Numbered from the stretch's first letter, positions 27,431 through 36,465 are shown. The stretch: 64,000 nt of DNA from DASUPK01 sp963848955 (GCA_963848955.1 CAWKFQ010000023.1:1-64000), one strand, 5' to 3'. Notes: a model not told the origin generated them from the letters alone. Program-made: numbers and translations.

Positions 27431-28657
27431 ATGGACTGGTCACTGACGACCGTGGCGCTGGCGCTGATCGCCGTCGCCGCGGTCTCGAAGCGGCTGTCGG
27501 GATCGCCGATCACGCCCGCGATCGTGTTCGTCTCGATCGGGGTCCTCGTCGGCCCCAAGGTCCTCGACGAGATCAACATCGCGAGCACCAGCTCGACCGA
27601 ACGAGCACTGGCCGAGGCGACGCTGGCGCTCGTGCTCTTCTCCGATGCCTCGAGCATCGACCTCAGAGCGCTGCGGCGTGGGGCCTCGGTTCCGCTGCGG
27701 CTGCTCGGGATCGGGCTGCCGCTGACGATCGCGCTGGGAGCGCTCGCCGCCGCCGTGATCTTCGGCGAGTTGACCTTCTGGGAGGCCGTGATCGTCGGGG
27801 TGGTCCTGGCGCCGACCGACGCCGCCCTCGGCCAGGCGGTGGTCACCGAGCCGCGCGTCCCGACCCGGATCCGCCAGGGCCTGAACGTCGAGAGCGGGCT
27901 CAATGACGGGATCTGCGTGCCGCTGCTCTTCGCGGCCGTGGCGGCCGCGGACGTCCAATCGGGTATTTCCGGGGGACGAACAGGAGCCACCCTTCTGTTC
28001 GAGGAGGTCGGCTACGGGATCGTCGGCGGGGTGGTCGCCGCGCTGGTGATCGGAGCCGTGGTCGTCTATGCGGGCGAAAGGGATCTGATCGCCGGCGCCT
28101 GGCGCCAGGTGATCCCGGCCGCCGGCGCCGTCCTCGCCTACGGCACCGCCAGCGCGCTCGACGGATCGGGCTTCATCGCGGCCTTCGTCGCCGGGATGGT
28201 CTTCAGGGCGGTGATCAATCGCGACCCCGGGGAGATGAACCGGCTCACGGAGGAGGTCGGGGGCGTGCTCAGCGGGGTCACCTTCGTCGTCTTCGGGGCG
28301 ATCCTGCTCGGGCCGGCGCTCGGCGAACTGAGCTGGGAGCTCGCCCTCTACGCGGTCCTCAGCCTGACGGTCGTGCGAATGGTCCCCGTCGCGATCGCGA
28401 TGCTCGACTCACACGTTCGACTGCCGACGCTCGGCTTTCTCGCCTGGTTCGGCCCTCGCGGCCTGGCCTCGATCGTCTTTGCGGTGATCGTCATCGAGGA
28501 CTCGCAGCTTCCCCACGAGCACCTGATCGTCCTTGCGGTCTACCTCACCGTAGGGCTCTCGGTCTTCGCCCATGGCCTCACCGCCGCCCCGTTGGCCGAT
28601 CGCTACGCGGACTGGTTCGAGCGCCAGCAGCGCGGGAAAATCAAGGCTGGGAACTAG
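27431..28657 (+). CDS. CPA1-type Na+/H+ antiporter (NhaP-like)
   Basis: A 408-residue protein with about 12-13 membrane segments. Family motifs are VVLAPTDAALGQAVV (TM4 region), GLNVESGLNDGICVPLLFAA (catalytic Asn-Asp pair in TM5), and LAWFGPRGLASIVFAVIVIE near the end. It exchanges Na+ or K+ for protons across the membrane. Same direction and 40 bp from the SulP gene, so the two may form an ion-homeostasis operon. Confidence 0.9.
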   Translation: MDWSLTTVALALIAVAAVSKRLSGSPITPAIVFVSIGVLVGPKVLDEINIASTSSTERALAEATLALVLFSDASSIDLRALRRGASVPLRLLGIGLPLTIALGALAAAVIFGELTFWEAVIVGVVLAPTDAALGQAVVTEPRVPTRIRQGLNVESGLNDGICVPLLFAAVAAADVQSGISGGRTGATLLFEEVGYGIVGGVVAALVIGAVVVYAGERDLIAGAWRQVIPAAGAVLAYGTASALDGSGFIAAFVAGMVFRAVINRDPGEMNRLTEEVGGVLSGVTFVVFGAILLGPALGELSWELALYAVLSLTVVRMVPVAIAMLDSHVRLPTLGFLAWFGPRGLASIVFAVIVIEDSQLPHEHLIVLAVYLTVGLSVFAHGLTAAPLADRYADWFERQQRGKIKAGN

Positions 28658-28673
28658 GAACGGAGGGAGCACG

Positions 28674-29673
28674 ATGACGACAGGCACCGCGACACGAGTC
28701 CGCCTCGGGATGACCGACCTCGAGGTCTCTCCGATCGCCTTCGGCACCTGGCAGCTCGGAGGGGAGTGGGGGCAGTTCGACGAGAACGAGGGGATCGCGG
28801 CGATCCGGCAGGCCCGCGAGCTGGGAGTCAACCTCTTCGACACGGCCCACGGCTATGGCTTCGGCGCCTCGGAGCGCGTGCTCGGGAACGCGCTGCGGGA
28901 TGACATCGAACACCATCGCGACGAGGTCGTGATCGCCACCAAGGGCGGCCTGCGGATGACCGACGACGGGCTGGTGCGCGATTCGAGCCCCGCCTGGCTT
29001 CGCAGCGGACTCGACGACAGTCTGGCGGCGCTCGGGGTCGACTACGTCGATCTCTTCCAGGTGCACTGGCCCGATCCGAAGGTGCCTTTCGCCGAGACCG
29101 CCGGAGCGCTCCAGAAGCTCGTGGACGAGGGCAAGATCCGTCACGTCGGGGTCTCGAACTTCGACGCCCGGCAGATGGCGGAGTTCGCGGAGACGAGGCC
29201 GGTGGAGACGCTGCAGCCGCCATACGACCTCTTCCGCCGCGACATCGAGGACGAGATTCTCCCGTACTGCTCGGAGCACGACGTCGGTGTGGTCGATCTA
29301 CGGGCCGCTCGCGCACGGCCTGCTCACGGGAGCGATGGACGAGAAGACCACGTTCGCCTCGGACGATTGGCGCAGCGGAGCGCCCTTTTTCAAGGGCGAC
29401 GACTTCCGCCGGAACCTCGAGGTGGTCGGCGAGCTCCAGCGGTTCGCCCAGGAGCGGTTCGGGGTCTCGGTGAGCCGGCTCGCGATCGCCTGGACCCTCG
29501 CCAATCCGGCGGTCCAGGTGGCGATCGTGGGAGCCCGGCATCCCGGCCACATCGAGGACAGCGTCGCCGCCGCGGAACTCGACCTGGGCAAGGACGATCT
29601 CGAGCAGATCGACCGCATCATGGCCGGTTCGGTCACCATGGGCGGTCCGCACCCGGAGATGATGCCCGAATGA
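28674..29673 (+). CDS. aldo/keto reductase, frameshifted near 29293
   Basis: Starts MTTGTATRVRLGMTDLEVSP behind GGAGGGAGC. NADPH-dependent (beta/alpha)8 barrel: NLFDTAHGYGFGASERVLG with catalytic Asp and Tyr, VIATKGGLR (Lys), and YVDLFQVHWPDP (His). After EHDVGVV one extra base shifts the frame, which continues IYGPLAHGLLTGAMDE to IAWTLANPAVQVAIVGARHP and the stop. About 332 residues if intact. Probably a general aldehyde or sugar reductase. Its stop overlaps the next start by ATGA. Confidence 0.85.
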
Positions 29674-30542
29674 GCGCCGCCCGCGAAAAGCTCGGCGTCG
29701 TTGGGCTCGGCCACATGGGCGGCAATATGGCCGCTCGCTACCTCGGCGCCGGCTATTCGGTCTACGGGGAGGCGAGAAGCAAGGACGGGCACGACGAGCT
29801 CCTCGAGAACGGTCTCCAGTGGTGCGATACGCCGCGCGATCTGGCCGAGTCCGCCGACGTCATCATCACCTCGCTTCCGAACGACGACGTGCTTCGGGAG
29901 GTCGCGTCAGGACGGGACGGGATCGTGGCCGGCCTCGATGGCGGCAAGGTCTGGGCGGACACGAGCACCGTCAGCCCGAGCGTGAGCCGCGAGGTCGCCA
30001 AGCAGGCCGAGGCGACGGGCGCGAAAATGCTCGACACGCCGGTCTCCGGGAGCGTCCCGCAGGTGCAGTCGGGAACGCTGACGATCATGGCCGGGGGCGA
30101 CAAGCAGGCATATGACCGGGTCGAGACTGTGCTTCAGGAGCTCGGCACCCCGACATACATAGGCGAGAACGGGCACGGCCTGATCCTCAAGCTCGCGATC
30201 AACATCAGCCTCGCCGTCCAGATGCTCGCCCTTTCCGAGGGACTGCTGATGGCCGAGCGTGACGGCGTCGATCGCAAGCTCGCTCTCGAGGTGATGACCG
30301 AGAGCCCGATCGGCTCCCCGATGCTGAAGGCGCGCGTGCCGCTGGTCCTCGACAGCTCCGGCGAGGCCTGGTTCGACGTCGAGCTGATGCACAAGGACAT
30401 CCGGCTCGCGCTGCAGACGGCCGATGCGCTGCACGTGTCGCTGCCCTCGGCCCAAGCCGCCGACCAGGTGTTGACCCAGGCTGAAGAGCTCGGCTACGGG
30501 CACCGCGACATTGCCGCCCTGCGCGAGGTCCTCGCGAAGTAG
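29670..30542 (+). CDS. NAD(P)-dependent beta-hydroxyacid dehydrogenase (6PGDH-like)
   Basis: A 290-residue protein from ATG 29670. Rossmann motif LGVVGLGHMGGNMAARYL, substrate-binding LDTPVSGSVPQVQSGTLTIM (the 'D-x-P-V-S-G' signature), and catalytic Lys in GLILKLAINISLAVQMLALS. The C-terminal helical domain ends HRDIAALREVL. It belongs with hydroxyisobutyrate, tartronate semialdehyde and glyoxylate reductases; specificity is not readable. Translationally coupled to the AKR gene. Confidence 0.9.
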   Translation: MSAAREKLGVVGLGHMGGNMAARYLGAGYSVYGEARSKDGHDELLENGLQWCDTPRDLAESADVIITSLPNDDVLREVASGRDGIVAGLDGGKVWADTSTVSPSVSREVAKQAEATGAKMLDTPVSGSVPQVQSGTLTIMAGGDKQAYDRVETVLQELGTPTYIGENGHGLILKLAINISLAVQMLALSEGLLMAERDGVDRKLALEVMTESPIGSPMLKARVPLVLDSSGEAWFDVELMHKDIRLALQTADALHVSLPSAQAADQVLTQAEELGYGHRDIAALREVLAK

Positions 30543-30570
30543 TTCGAACCCAAGCGGCCCTGCGCCGCCG

Positions 30571-31959
30571 CTAGTTCGCGTAGTTGATCGTCAGGTTTGC
30601 CTGGTCGTGCTCGGTGCTGCGGCCCGTCGAGCTGCGCACGTAGACCCTCAGCACGACCCCGTTCGCTCGTGCCGGGCTGTTGATCTCCGGCAGCGAAACG
30701 GTGTCGGTCCTGTAGGAGCCGCCCGACGTGCAGGAGATCGGCGAGGCCGCGCTGCCGTGGGTGCCGATCACCGTCGTGCCCTGGAGGACCTGGAGATACC
30801 AGCAGGCGGAGCCGCCTCCTCCTCCGGAACGCCGGAACCGGTGCAGGAACGACCCGCCGGACACGGTCGCGCCGCTGGGAACGTAGGCAGGGAACGTCAG
30901 GCGCAGATAGCGGCTCGACGAGAAGGCGGTGGGCCAGGTCGAGGCGCTGACGTAAGTGGGGCCGCCGCTTGCCACCAGCGGCCAGGTGCGGGTTGTGGAA
31001 CCCCCGTCGAGGCGGTCCGTGAAGACCTCGTCATACAGCGTGAAGGCTCCTTGGCTGGTGAGGACCGAGGTTGTGGCCTGATCGACGACCGGGGCAGGAC
31101 CGCCGCCGCCCGACCTGCGGACGTAGACGCGGAGGCGTAGATCGTTGGCGATCGCGGTCGAGGACACGGCGGGGAGCGCAGTCGAGAAGCTCGTCTGCGC
31201 GGTCCCGGTGACGCACCCGACCGGGTTCGCGGCGCTGCCGTGGGTGGCGAGTACGGCGTTGGTCGACGCCCGCCGAACGTCAAAGTAGAAGCAAGCCGTG
31301 CGCGAGGCGCCGCCCGCCGCGAATCGCATGTTGAAGGTCGCCGAGGTCGGCGAGGCGTTCGTCGGCAGGGGCCCGTTGGCATCGATCTCCAGGTAGCGGC
31401 TCGTGCTGAAGGAGGTCGGCGGAGTGGACGTGGCCAGGGTGCGACCGTCGGATGCGAACGCGATCGGATCCGAGACGTTGACCGCGGAGCCGCCTGCCGA
31501 GGAGTCGCGCAGGTCCCAGGCGCTGGTCGTGAGGGTCTGTGAGACCAGAACCGAGACAAGTGCGCTCGCCGCGCTCTCGGGGCCGCGCCACTTGGCGTTC
31601 ACCGCGGTCACTCGGTAGCGCCATCTCCCTGGCGGCACCGCGCTCTCGGTGCAGCTCGTCGTGGCGATCGTTCCCGAGCAGCCGGCGCCGATCGTTTGCG
31701 CGTTTCCGGACTGGTCGTAGCGTCGGACGAGGTATCCGGTCACCGGGGCGCCAGAGCCCGGGGCCGTCCATCTGACGGTGACGTTTCGATTCGCGATCGA
31801 GGTCGTCGGCTGAGCAACCGATCCCAGGCTGCGCGCCTTGGCTGATGCCGAGCCCGGTGCCGCGCCCTTCCAGCTCGCGGACGCGGATGCCGGAGCAAGC
31901 GCGGCGAGTAGAGCAAGGGCGAAGGCGACGAAGGTGGCGCGCAGTCGCATCGTCTTCAC
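30571..31959 (-). CDS. secreted protein with FN3 domain and two repeated beta modules
   Basis: A 462-residue protein. GTG start overlapping the previous stop (GTGA), signal peptide LRATFVAFALALLAALAPAS-ASA. Residues about 45-135 form a fibronectin type III-like domain (NRNVTVRWTAPGSGAPVTGY). Two modules of about 150 residues follow, each with SRYLxLxF/EID, a Cys-containing ACFYFDVRR/ACWYLQVLQ strand, THGSAAxPxxC and LRVYVRRSG/LRVYVRSST. No sortase motif is visible. Third gene of a three-gene exported module; possibly an adhesive or structural surface protein (inference). Confidence 0.7.
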   Translation of the reverse strand: MKTMRLRATFVAFALALLAALAPASASASWKGAAPGSASAKARSLGSVAQPTTSIANRNVTVRWTAPGSGAPVTGYLVRRYDQSGNAQTIGAGCSGTIATTSCTESAVPPGRWRYRVTAVNAKWRGPESAASALVSVLVSQTLTTSAWDLRDSSAGGSAVNVSDPIAFASDGRTLATSTPPTSFSTSRYLEIDANGPLPTNASPTSATFNMRFAAGGASRTACFYFDVRRASTNAVLATHGSAANPVGCVTGTAQTSFSTALPAVSSTAIANDLRLRVYVRRSGGGGPAPVVDQATTSVLTSQGAFTLYDEVFTDRLDGGSTTRTWPLVASGGPTYVSASTWPTAFSSSRYLRLTFPAYVPSGATVSGGSFLHRFRRSGGGGGSACWYLQVLQGTTVIGTHGSAASPISCTSGGSYRTDTVSLPEINSPARANGVVLRVYVRSSTGRSTEHDQANLTINYAN

Positions 31960-32399
31960 CCCCCGGACCCGGGGACGTTGACACGGGTGCGATAGCGAAG
32001 CGGGAATCTCGCGCCTTGGCAGAAGTCCCCCGCATCGGCATCCAGGGTCACCGGCACCACGAGATCAATGCGGGCGCCTGCGGGGATCCGTTGGCGGGGC
32101 CAGATCTGCTCAGCGTGCAGATTGGCCGGATCGCAGTCCAGGTCCGGCGGGCGGACCTTCGTCCGGACCCACCGCAGCTTGACCGGGCCGTCGGTGAGGT
32201 TGCGAACCCGGATCGGCAGGACGGTGGTCATCCCCGGAAACAGGCCGCTGACATCGCCGGTCACCTTCACCGGCGAGGGCTGGATCTTGGCCCGGGGGGC
32301 GGCCGCCCGCTGCGCCCCGCCCAGCGCGGCGTATCCCGCCGCTGCAGCGGCCATCAGGGCCACCACGGCGAGCACGGCTGGGATCGATCGCCTCATCAC
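31956..32399 (-). CDS. exported protein with one beta domain, middle gene of the secreted module
   Basis: A 147-residue protein. Signal peptide/anchor MMRRSIPAVLAVVALMAAAA-AGYAAL, then a single beta domain with VKVTGDVSGLFPGMTTVLPI, RVRNLTDGPVKLRWV, and the Cys-containing DLDCDPANL and DFCQGARFPLRYRTRV. The pattern 'DV-S-G-L-(F/Y)-P-G ... N-x-T/P ... C ... C-Q-G-A-x-F' is shared with its upstream neighbour (DLYPNGDGTVTLQIHNPNPY; NGCQGAVFTIPV), so the two are paralogous exported domains. Stop and next start overlap. Confidence 0.65.
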   Translation of the reverse strand: MMRRSIPAVLAVVALMAAAAAGYAALGGAQRAAAPRAKIQPSPVKVTGDVSGLFPGMTTVLPIRVRNLTDGPVKLRWVRTKVRPPDLDCDPANLHAEQIWPRQRIPAGARIDLVVPVTLDADAGDFCQGARFPLRYRTRVNVPGSGG

Positions 32400-32507
32400 C
32401 GAACCCCACTGTGCAGCCCGAGCGGTCCGGCACCCCGGGGGGCGCCGGACCGCATCTGGGCCACGTTCAGAGCCATCGGTCGTTGGGTTGCCTGGTGGGC
32501 GGTTCTC

Positions 32508-33002
32508 CTAGGTGGGGGAGACCCCGTCGCTGCTGGCACCCGAGAGGAGGACCGGGATCGTGAACACCGCTCCCTGACAGCCGTTCTCGGATTCGTTCGA
32601 CATGTGGGCCGCGTTGTTCAGCTCGACCGTGTCCGAATCGCTGTTGGGCGGGACGTGGATCGTGAGCCCGTGCTGGTCGTTGAACGAAACACCGGTGACG
32701 TCACAGGTCCCGATGCCGCCACTCGCGGTGACGCCACCCGGGCCGGCCGTCACATCGGTGATCGTGACCGGGTAGGGGTTCGGGTTGTGGATTTGGAGCG
32801 TCACGGTCCCGTCCCCGTTCGGGTAGAGATCGCCCATGGTTGCGGCCGTCACATCGACGGTCGAAAGGTCCTGAGCCTTGCCGGCCTTGGCGAAGCCGCT
32901 GCCAGAGCCGTTGGTGGTCCAGGCTGCATATACGAGGCCGACGGCGCCGAGGACGAGCAACGTCATCGCCGCGCCGATCAGTCGCTTCTTTCTCGAATTC
33001 AT
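32508..33002 (-). CDS. exported 'AAWTTNGSGSG' protein, first gene of the secreted module
   Basis: A 164-residue protein with MNSRKKRLIGAAMTLLVLGA as a signal/anchor and YAAWTTNGSGSGFAKAGKAQ right after it. This N-terminal pattern recalls small exported fibre-type proteins (TasA/camelysin-like) of Gram-positives, but that resemblance is general. The beta domain holds YPNGDGTVTLQIHNPNPYPV and two Cys (GTCDVTG; NGCQGAVF) that could form a disulfide. No signal peptidase or sortase gene is adjacent. It lies 130-170 bp downstream of a repeated palindrome. Confidence 0.65.
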   Translation of the reverse strand: MNSRKKRLIGAAMTLLVLGAVGLVYAAWTTNGSGSGFAKAGKAQDLSTVDVTAATMGDLYPNGDGTVTLQIHNPNPYPVTITDVTAGPGGVTASGGIGTCDVTGVSFNDQHGLTIHVPPNSDSDTVELNNAAHMSNESENGCQGAVFTIPVLLSGASSDGVSPT

Positions 33003-33134
33003 GTTGCTGCTCCCCTATCGATTGATGGTCTCTGAGTGGCCCTGCTGAGTGCAGCCGTTGGGGGCTGCCCTGATGCCGGGCCCTATCTGCTGACGCGTCG
33101 GCTCGGAGGCTGGATGGCTTTAGGCCGCGACGGG

Positions 33135-33190
33135 GGCGTCTACGGAACATCCGTTTGATCGAAATAGCGGCGTCGACGGAACATCCGTTT
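33135..33190. promoter_or_regulatory. duplicated palindrome, candidate operator of the secreted module
   Basis: Two copies of GGCGTC(T/G)ACGGAACATCCGTTT at 33135-33156 and 33169-33190, 34 bp apart (just over three helical turns). Each contains the palindrome ACGGA-ACA-TCCGT. They lie in a 307-bp gap between the secreted module (minus strand) and the SDR gene (plus strand), so either or both could be controlled. The regulator is unknown. Confidence 0.55.
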
Positions 33191-33309
33191 AGTTGGCAGC
33201 GCGTATCGCGGCGGTGCTGCAGCCCATCCGGGGTCGCGCGGAGATCGCGATTGGCGGCCCAGGGGATGCGATCCTGCCGGGACCAGCTGTTCGACCGCGA
33301 GGAGCACTC

Positions 33310-34320
33310 ATGACTGCGAAGACCCCGATCACCACCCCGTTCGGATTCGAGTCGACCGCCGCCGAGGTCGTGGCGGGGATCGACCTGAGCGGCAAGCGCG
33401 CGATCGTGACCGGAGCCTCGTCGGGCATCGGCGTCGAGACGGCGCGTTCCCTGGCGGGCGCGGGCGCCGAGGTCACGCTCGCGGTCCGCGACACCGACGC
33501 CGGCGAGCGGACGGCTGCCGACATCACCGCCACCACCGGCAGCACCGCCCTCCACGTCAGCCGGCTCGATCTCGCCGATCAGGCGTCGGTCGCCGCCTTC
33601 ACCGCGGACTGGAGTGGGCCGCTGCACCGGCTCGTCAACAACGCGGGTGTGATGGCGTTGCCCGATCTCGAGCTGACCCCGGAAGGCTGGGAGATGCAGT
33701 TCGCAACCAACCACCTGGGTCATTTCGCGCTCGCGCTCGGCTTGCACGACGCACTCGCCGCTGCGGGCGACGCGCGGATCGTGTCGTTGAGCTCCCGCGG
33801 GCACCTGCGCTCGCCGGTGATCTTCGATGACCTCAACTTCACCTCCCGCCCCTACGACCCTTGGCTTGCCTACGGACAGTCCAAGACCGCGAACGTCCTC
33901 TTCGCGGTGGAGGCGACCCGACGCTGGGGTGGCGACGGCATCACCGCGAACGCCGTGCACCCCGGCGCAATCCACACGAACCTCTCGCGGCACATGGACC
34001 CCCAGGCCCTGGAGGACCTCCGGACCTCGGGCTTGTTCACGTTCAAGACGCCCGAGCAGGGCGCGGCGACGAGCGTCCTCGTTGCCACCTCACCGCAGCT
34101 GGAGGGGATTGGCGGCCGCTACTTCGAGGACTGCAACGAGGCCACCGTCCTGGAAAGCCCCGACCCGGACGCCAAAGCCGGTGTCGCCGCCTACGCGCTC
34201 GATCCGGACAATGCCGAGCGCCTCTGGGACGTTTCGCTGCAGATGCTGGGAGACGCGGCGATCCGGCCCAAGGTGCCAAACGAGGTACCTCAGAAACCGC
34301 TTGGCCCGAATTCCCCTTGA
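33310..34320 (+). CDS. short-chain dehydrogenase/reductase
   Basis: A 336-residue protein from ATG 33310. Classical SDR: KRAIVTGASSGIGVETARSL (TGxxxGIG), LVNNAGVMALP (NNAG), and catalytic Ser with Y-x-x-x-K in WLAYGQSKTANVLFAVEATR. The long C-terminal part and HPGAIHTNLSRHM match the retinol-dehydrogenase/WW-domain oxidoreductase-like subgroup. Substrate unknown. Followed on the same strand by a VOC gene. Confidence 0.9.
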   Translation: MTAKTPITTPFGFESTAAEVVAGIDLSGKRAIVTGASSGIGVETARSLAGAGAEVTLAVRDTDAGERTAADITATTGSTALHVSRLDLADQASVAAFTADWSGPLHRLVNNAGVMALPDLELTPEGWEMQFATNHLGHFALALGLHDALAAAGDARIVSLSSRGHLRSPVIFDDLNFTSRPYDPWLAYGQSKTANVLFAVEATRRWGGDGITANAVHPGAIHTNLSRHMDPQALEDLRTSGLFTFKTPEQGAATSVLVATSPQLEGIGGRYFEDCNEATVLESPDPDAKAGVAAYALDPDNAERLWDVSLQMLGDAAIRPKVPNEVPQKPLGPNSP

Positions 34321-34389
34321 CCGACTGGAGAACACGGCATTAGGCTCGCGGTGCAATCGGCTCCTCTGCATACCGACATGGAGGTCAGG

Positions 34390-34866
34390 ATGAGCAGCGC
34401 CGACGTGAGCAGTGAAGGCACGACAGCAAGTCCGCCGCCGATGCCTGGCGAGGTGAAGCTCGAGGTCGTCCCGGTGCCCGTCTCCGATGTCGATCGGGCA
34501 AAGGACTTCTACGACGGCCTCGGCTGGCGGCTGGACGCGGACCTCGACCTCGGCGAGGACCTCCGGGTGGTCCAGTTCACGCCTCCCGGCTCAGCCTGTT
34601 CGATCTCATTCGGGAAGGGCCTCACCACCTCCGAGCCCGGCTCCGCCCAGCGCTTGGAGCTGGCCGTCTATGACATCGACGCGGCGCGTGAGGACCTGAT
34701 CAGCCGCGGCGTCGAGGTGAGCGATCTGTTCCATCGCGACGAGAATGGGCTCAGCCCCGGTCCGGACCCGGAACGTCGCTCCTATCTCACGTACGCATCG
34801 TTCAGCGATCCGGACGGCAACGGATGGCTGCTCCAGGAGATCAGGGAGCGCCTGCCTGGACGGTGA
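34390..34866 (+). CDS. VOC family protein
   Basis: A 158-residue protein from ATG 34390 (MSSADVSSEGTTASPPPMPG) behind GGAGGTCAGG. One VOC unit: LEVVPVPVSDVDRAKDFYDG and YASFSDPDGNGWLLQEIRER. It resembles the glyoxalase/bleomycin-resistance proteins common in this lineage. The gene is followed at 26 bp by a 68-residue protein resembling the C-terminal tail found on some VOC proteins. Confidence 0.85.
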   Translation: MSSADVSSEGTTASPPPMPGEVKLEVVPVPVSDVDRAKDFYDGLGWRLDADLDLGEDLRVVQFTPPGSACSISFGKGLTTSEPGSAQRLELAVYDIDAAREDLISRGVEVSDLFHRDENGLSPGPDPERRSYLTYASFSDPDGNGWLLQEIRERLPGR

Positions 34867-34891
34867 TCAGCGACAACGGAAGGGAGTGACC

Positions 34892-35098
34892 ATGGATGTC
34901 GAGACCTTGGCCGGGCTGCTGCGCGAGGCGGAGGAGCATCACGGTCCATACGAGGCGACCGCGCCGAAGCATCATTGGTCGGGGTTCTATGCCGCGTACA
35001 TCGTCGCCCGCGAGAAGGGGCGCACCCCGGACGAGGCTGACGCCGACGCCCGCCAATACATGGCGGGCATCCTGGCTGAAGAGAGCTCCGGCCCGTGA
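34892..35098 (+). CDS. small protein resembling a VOC-associated tail domain
   Basis: A 68-residue protein from ATG 34892 with AAGGGAGTGACC upstream. The sequence EEHHGPYEATAPKHHWSGFY and EADADARQYMAGIL matches, from memory, the short helical tail ('H-x-W-W-x-W-Y-A-x-Y ... A-A-x-x-Y-M') often fused to actinobacterial VOC proteins. Here it is a separate gene directly behind a VOC gene. Its stop overlaps the next GTG (GTGA). Confidence 0.6.
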   Translation: MDVETLAGLLREAEEHHGPYEATAPKHHWSGFYAAYIVAREKGRTPDEADADARQYMAGILAEESSGP

Positions 35099-36465
35099 GC
35101 AGCGACTACGACGTGATCGTCATCGGCGGCGGCTCGCCGGGCGAGCACTGCGCCGGCGCGCTTGCCGAAGGCGGCTTGCGGGTCGCGCTGGTCGAGCGTG
35201 AGCTGGTGGGGGGCGAGTGCTCTTACTGGGCGTGCATACCGTCGAAGACGCTGCTGCGACCCGGCGAGGCGGCGCAGGCCGCACGCGATGCGGCGGCGAG
35301 TGCCGAGGTCGACGTCGAGGCGGCGCTTGCCTGGCGTGACTTCATGGTCTCGGACTACTCCGACGCCGGGCAGGAGCGTTGGCTGGCGGATCACGGCATC
35401 GACCTGCTCCGCGGCATCGGACGCCTCGCCGGCACGGGCGTCGTCGAGGTGGAAGGTGTCCGGCACACCGCCGACCACGTGGTCCTGGCCTGCGGTGCCG
35501 ACCCGATCGTGCCGCCGATACCCGGGCTCCGGGAACTGGAGGGCGTCTGGACCAACCGTGAAGCCACGGGCATGAAGGCCGTTCCGCGAAGGCTGCTCAT
35601 CCTGGGTGGCGGGCCCGTCGGCGCCGAGATGGGTCAGGCGGTGCGCCGGCTGGGCGGCGAGGTGGCGATCATCGACATGGCCGAGCACCTGCTGGGCCGC
35701 GAGCCCGCGCCGCTGGGTGAGGCGCTCGGTGAGGATCTGAGCCGCGAAGGCATCGAGCTCGTTCTGTCTGCGAGCGCGAGCGCCGCGCGGCGCGACGGCG
35801 ACGACTACGTCCTCGAGCTCGACGACGGGCGCGAGCTGCGCGGCGACCGCCTCCTCGTCGCCACGGGTCGCCGCCCGCGCGTCCAGGGGATCGGACTCGA
35901 AAGCGTCGGTGTGGAGCCGGACGCCCACGGAGTTCCGGTCGACGCGCACCAGCGTGCGGGGGAGCGTCTCTGGGCGATCGGCGACGTGGTCGGCATCTGG
36001 CCGCTCACCCACGTCGGCAAGTACCAGGGCGAAGTGGTAGCCGCGAACATCCTCGGGGAGCCGAGAAAGGCCAACTACGAGGCGGTCCCGCGTGTGACCT
36101 ACACGGACCCGCAAGCCGCGGCCGTTGGCTCCGACGCGGGACGCTTCCATGCGATGGTCCCGGTGTCGGCCCTGCCGAAGACCGCCACCTACACGCGCGC
36201 GTACGCCGACAGCAACGGGTTCCTGACGCTCCTGAGCGATGGCGAGCGACTCACCGGTGCCTACGCGCTCGGACCCGAGGCGGGCGAGTGGCTGCAGCAG
36301 GCCACCGTGGCGATCCGCGGCCACGTCCCACTCGACGTGCTGAGAGACACGATCCAGCCGTTCCCGACGTTCTCGGAGATCTATGTCGAGGCACTTAAGG
36401 TGCTCCGAGGCGAGATCGCTGGCGCCTCCAAGCCGGTCAGCGCGGGACCGCCCATGGCGAGCTAG
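35095..36465 (+). CDS. class I flavoprotein disulfide reductase (mercuric/lipoamide-like)
   Basis: A 456-residue protein. FAD site DVIVIGGGSPGEHCAGALAE, redox-active GGECSYWACIPSKTLLRPG with the two Cys spaced C-x4-C as in the family (usual form GGTCLNVGCIPSK), and NAD(P) site LLILGGGPVGAEMGQAVRRL. ERLWAIGDVVGIWPLTHVGK is the second FAD motif. The C-terminal dimer domain lacks the HPT-x-x-E of true lipoamide dehydrogenase, reading QPFPTFSEIYVEAL instead. An NAD(P)H-dependent disulfide or metal reductase of unknown substrate, translationally coupled to the small upstream gene. Confidence 0.85.
   Translation: MSSDYDVIVIGGGSPGEHCAGALAEGGLRVALVERELVGGECSYWACIPSKTLLRPGEAAQAARDAAASAEVDVEAALAWRDFMVSDYSDAGQERWLADHGIDLLRGIGRLAGTGVVEVEGVRHTADHVVLACGADPIVPPIPGLRELEGVWTNREATGMKAVPRRLLILGGGPVGAEMGQAVRRLGGEVAIIDMAEHLLGREPAPLGEALGEDLSREGIELVLSASASAARRDGDDYVLELDDGRELRGDRLLVATGRRPRVQGIGLESVGVEPDAHGVPVDAHQRAGERLWAIGDVVGIWPLTHVGKYQGEVVAANILGEPRKANYEAVPRVTYTDPQAAAVGSDAGRFHAMVPVSALPKTATYTRAYADSNGFLTLLSDGERLTGAYALGPEAGEWLQQATVAIRGHVPLDVLRDTIQPFPTFSEIYVEALKVLRGEIAGASKPVSAGPPMAS

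Noticed and set aside
28572..30542. A single 656-residue AKR-dehydrogenase fusion
   Set aside because: The join is created by a frameshift in the AKR gene near 29293. The AKR has its own stop at 29673, and the dehydrogenase has its own ATG overlapping it.
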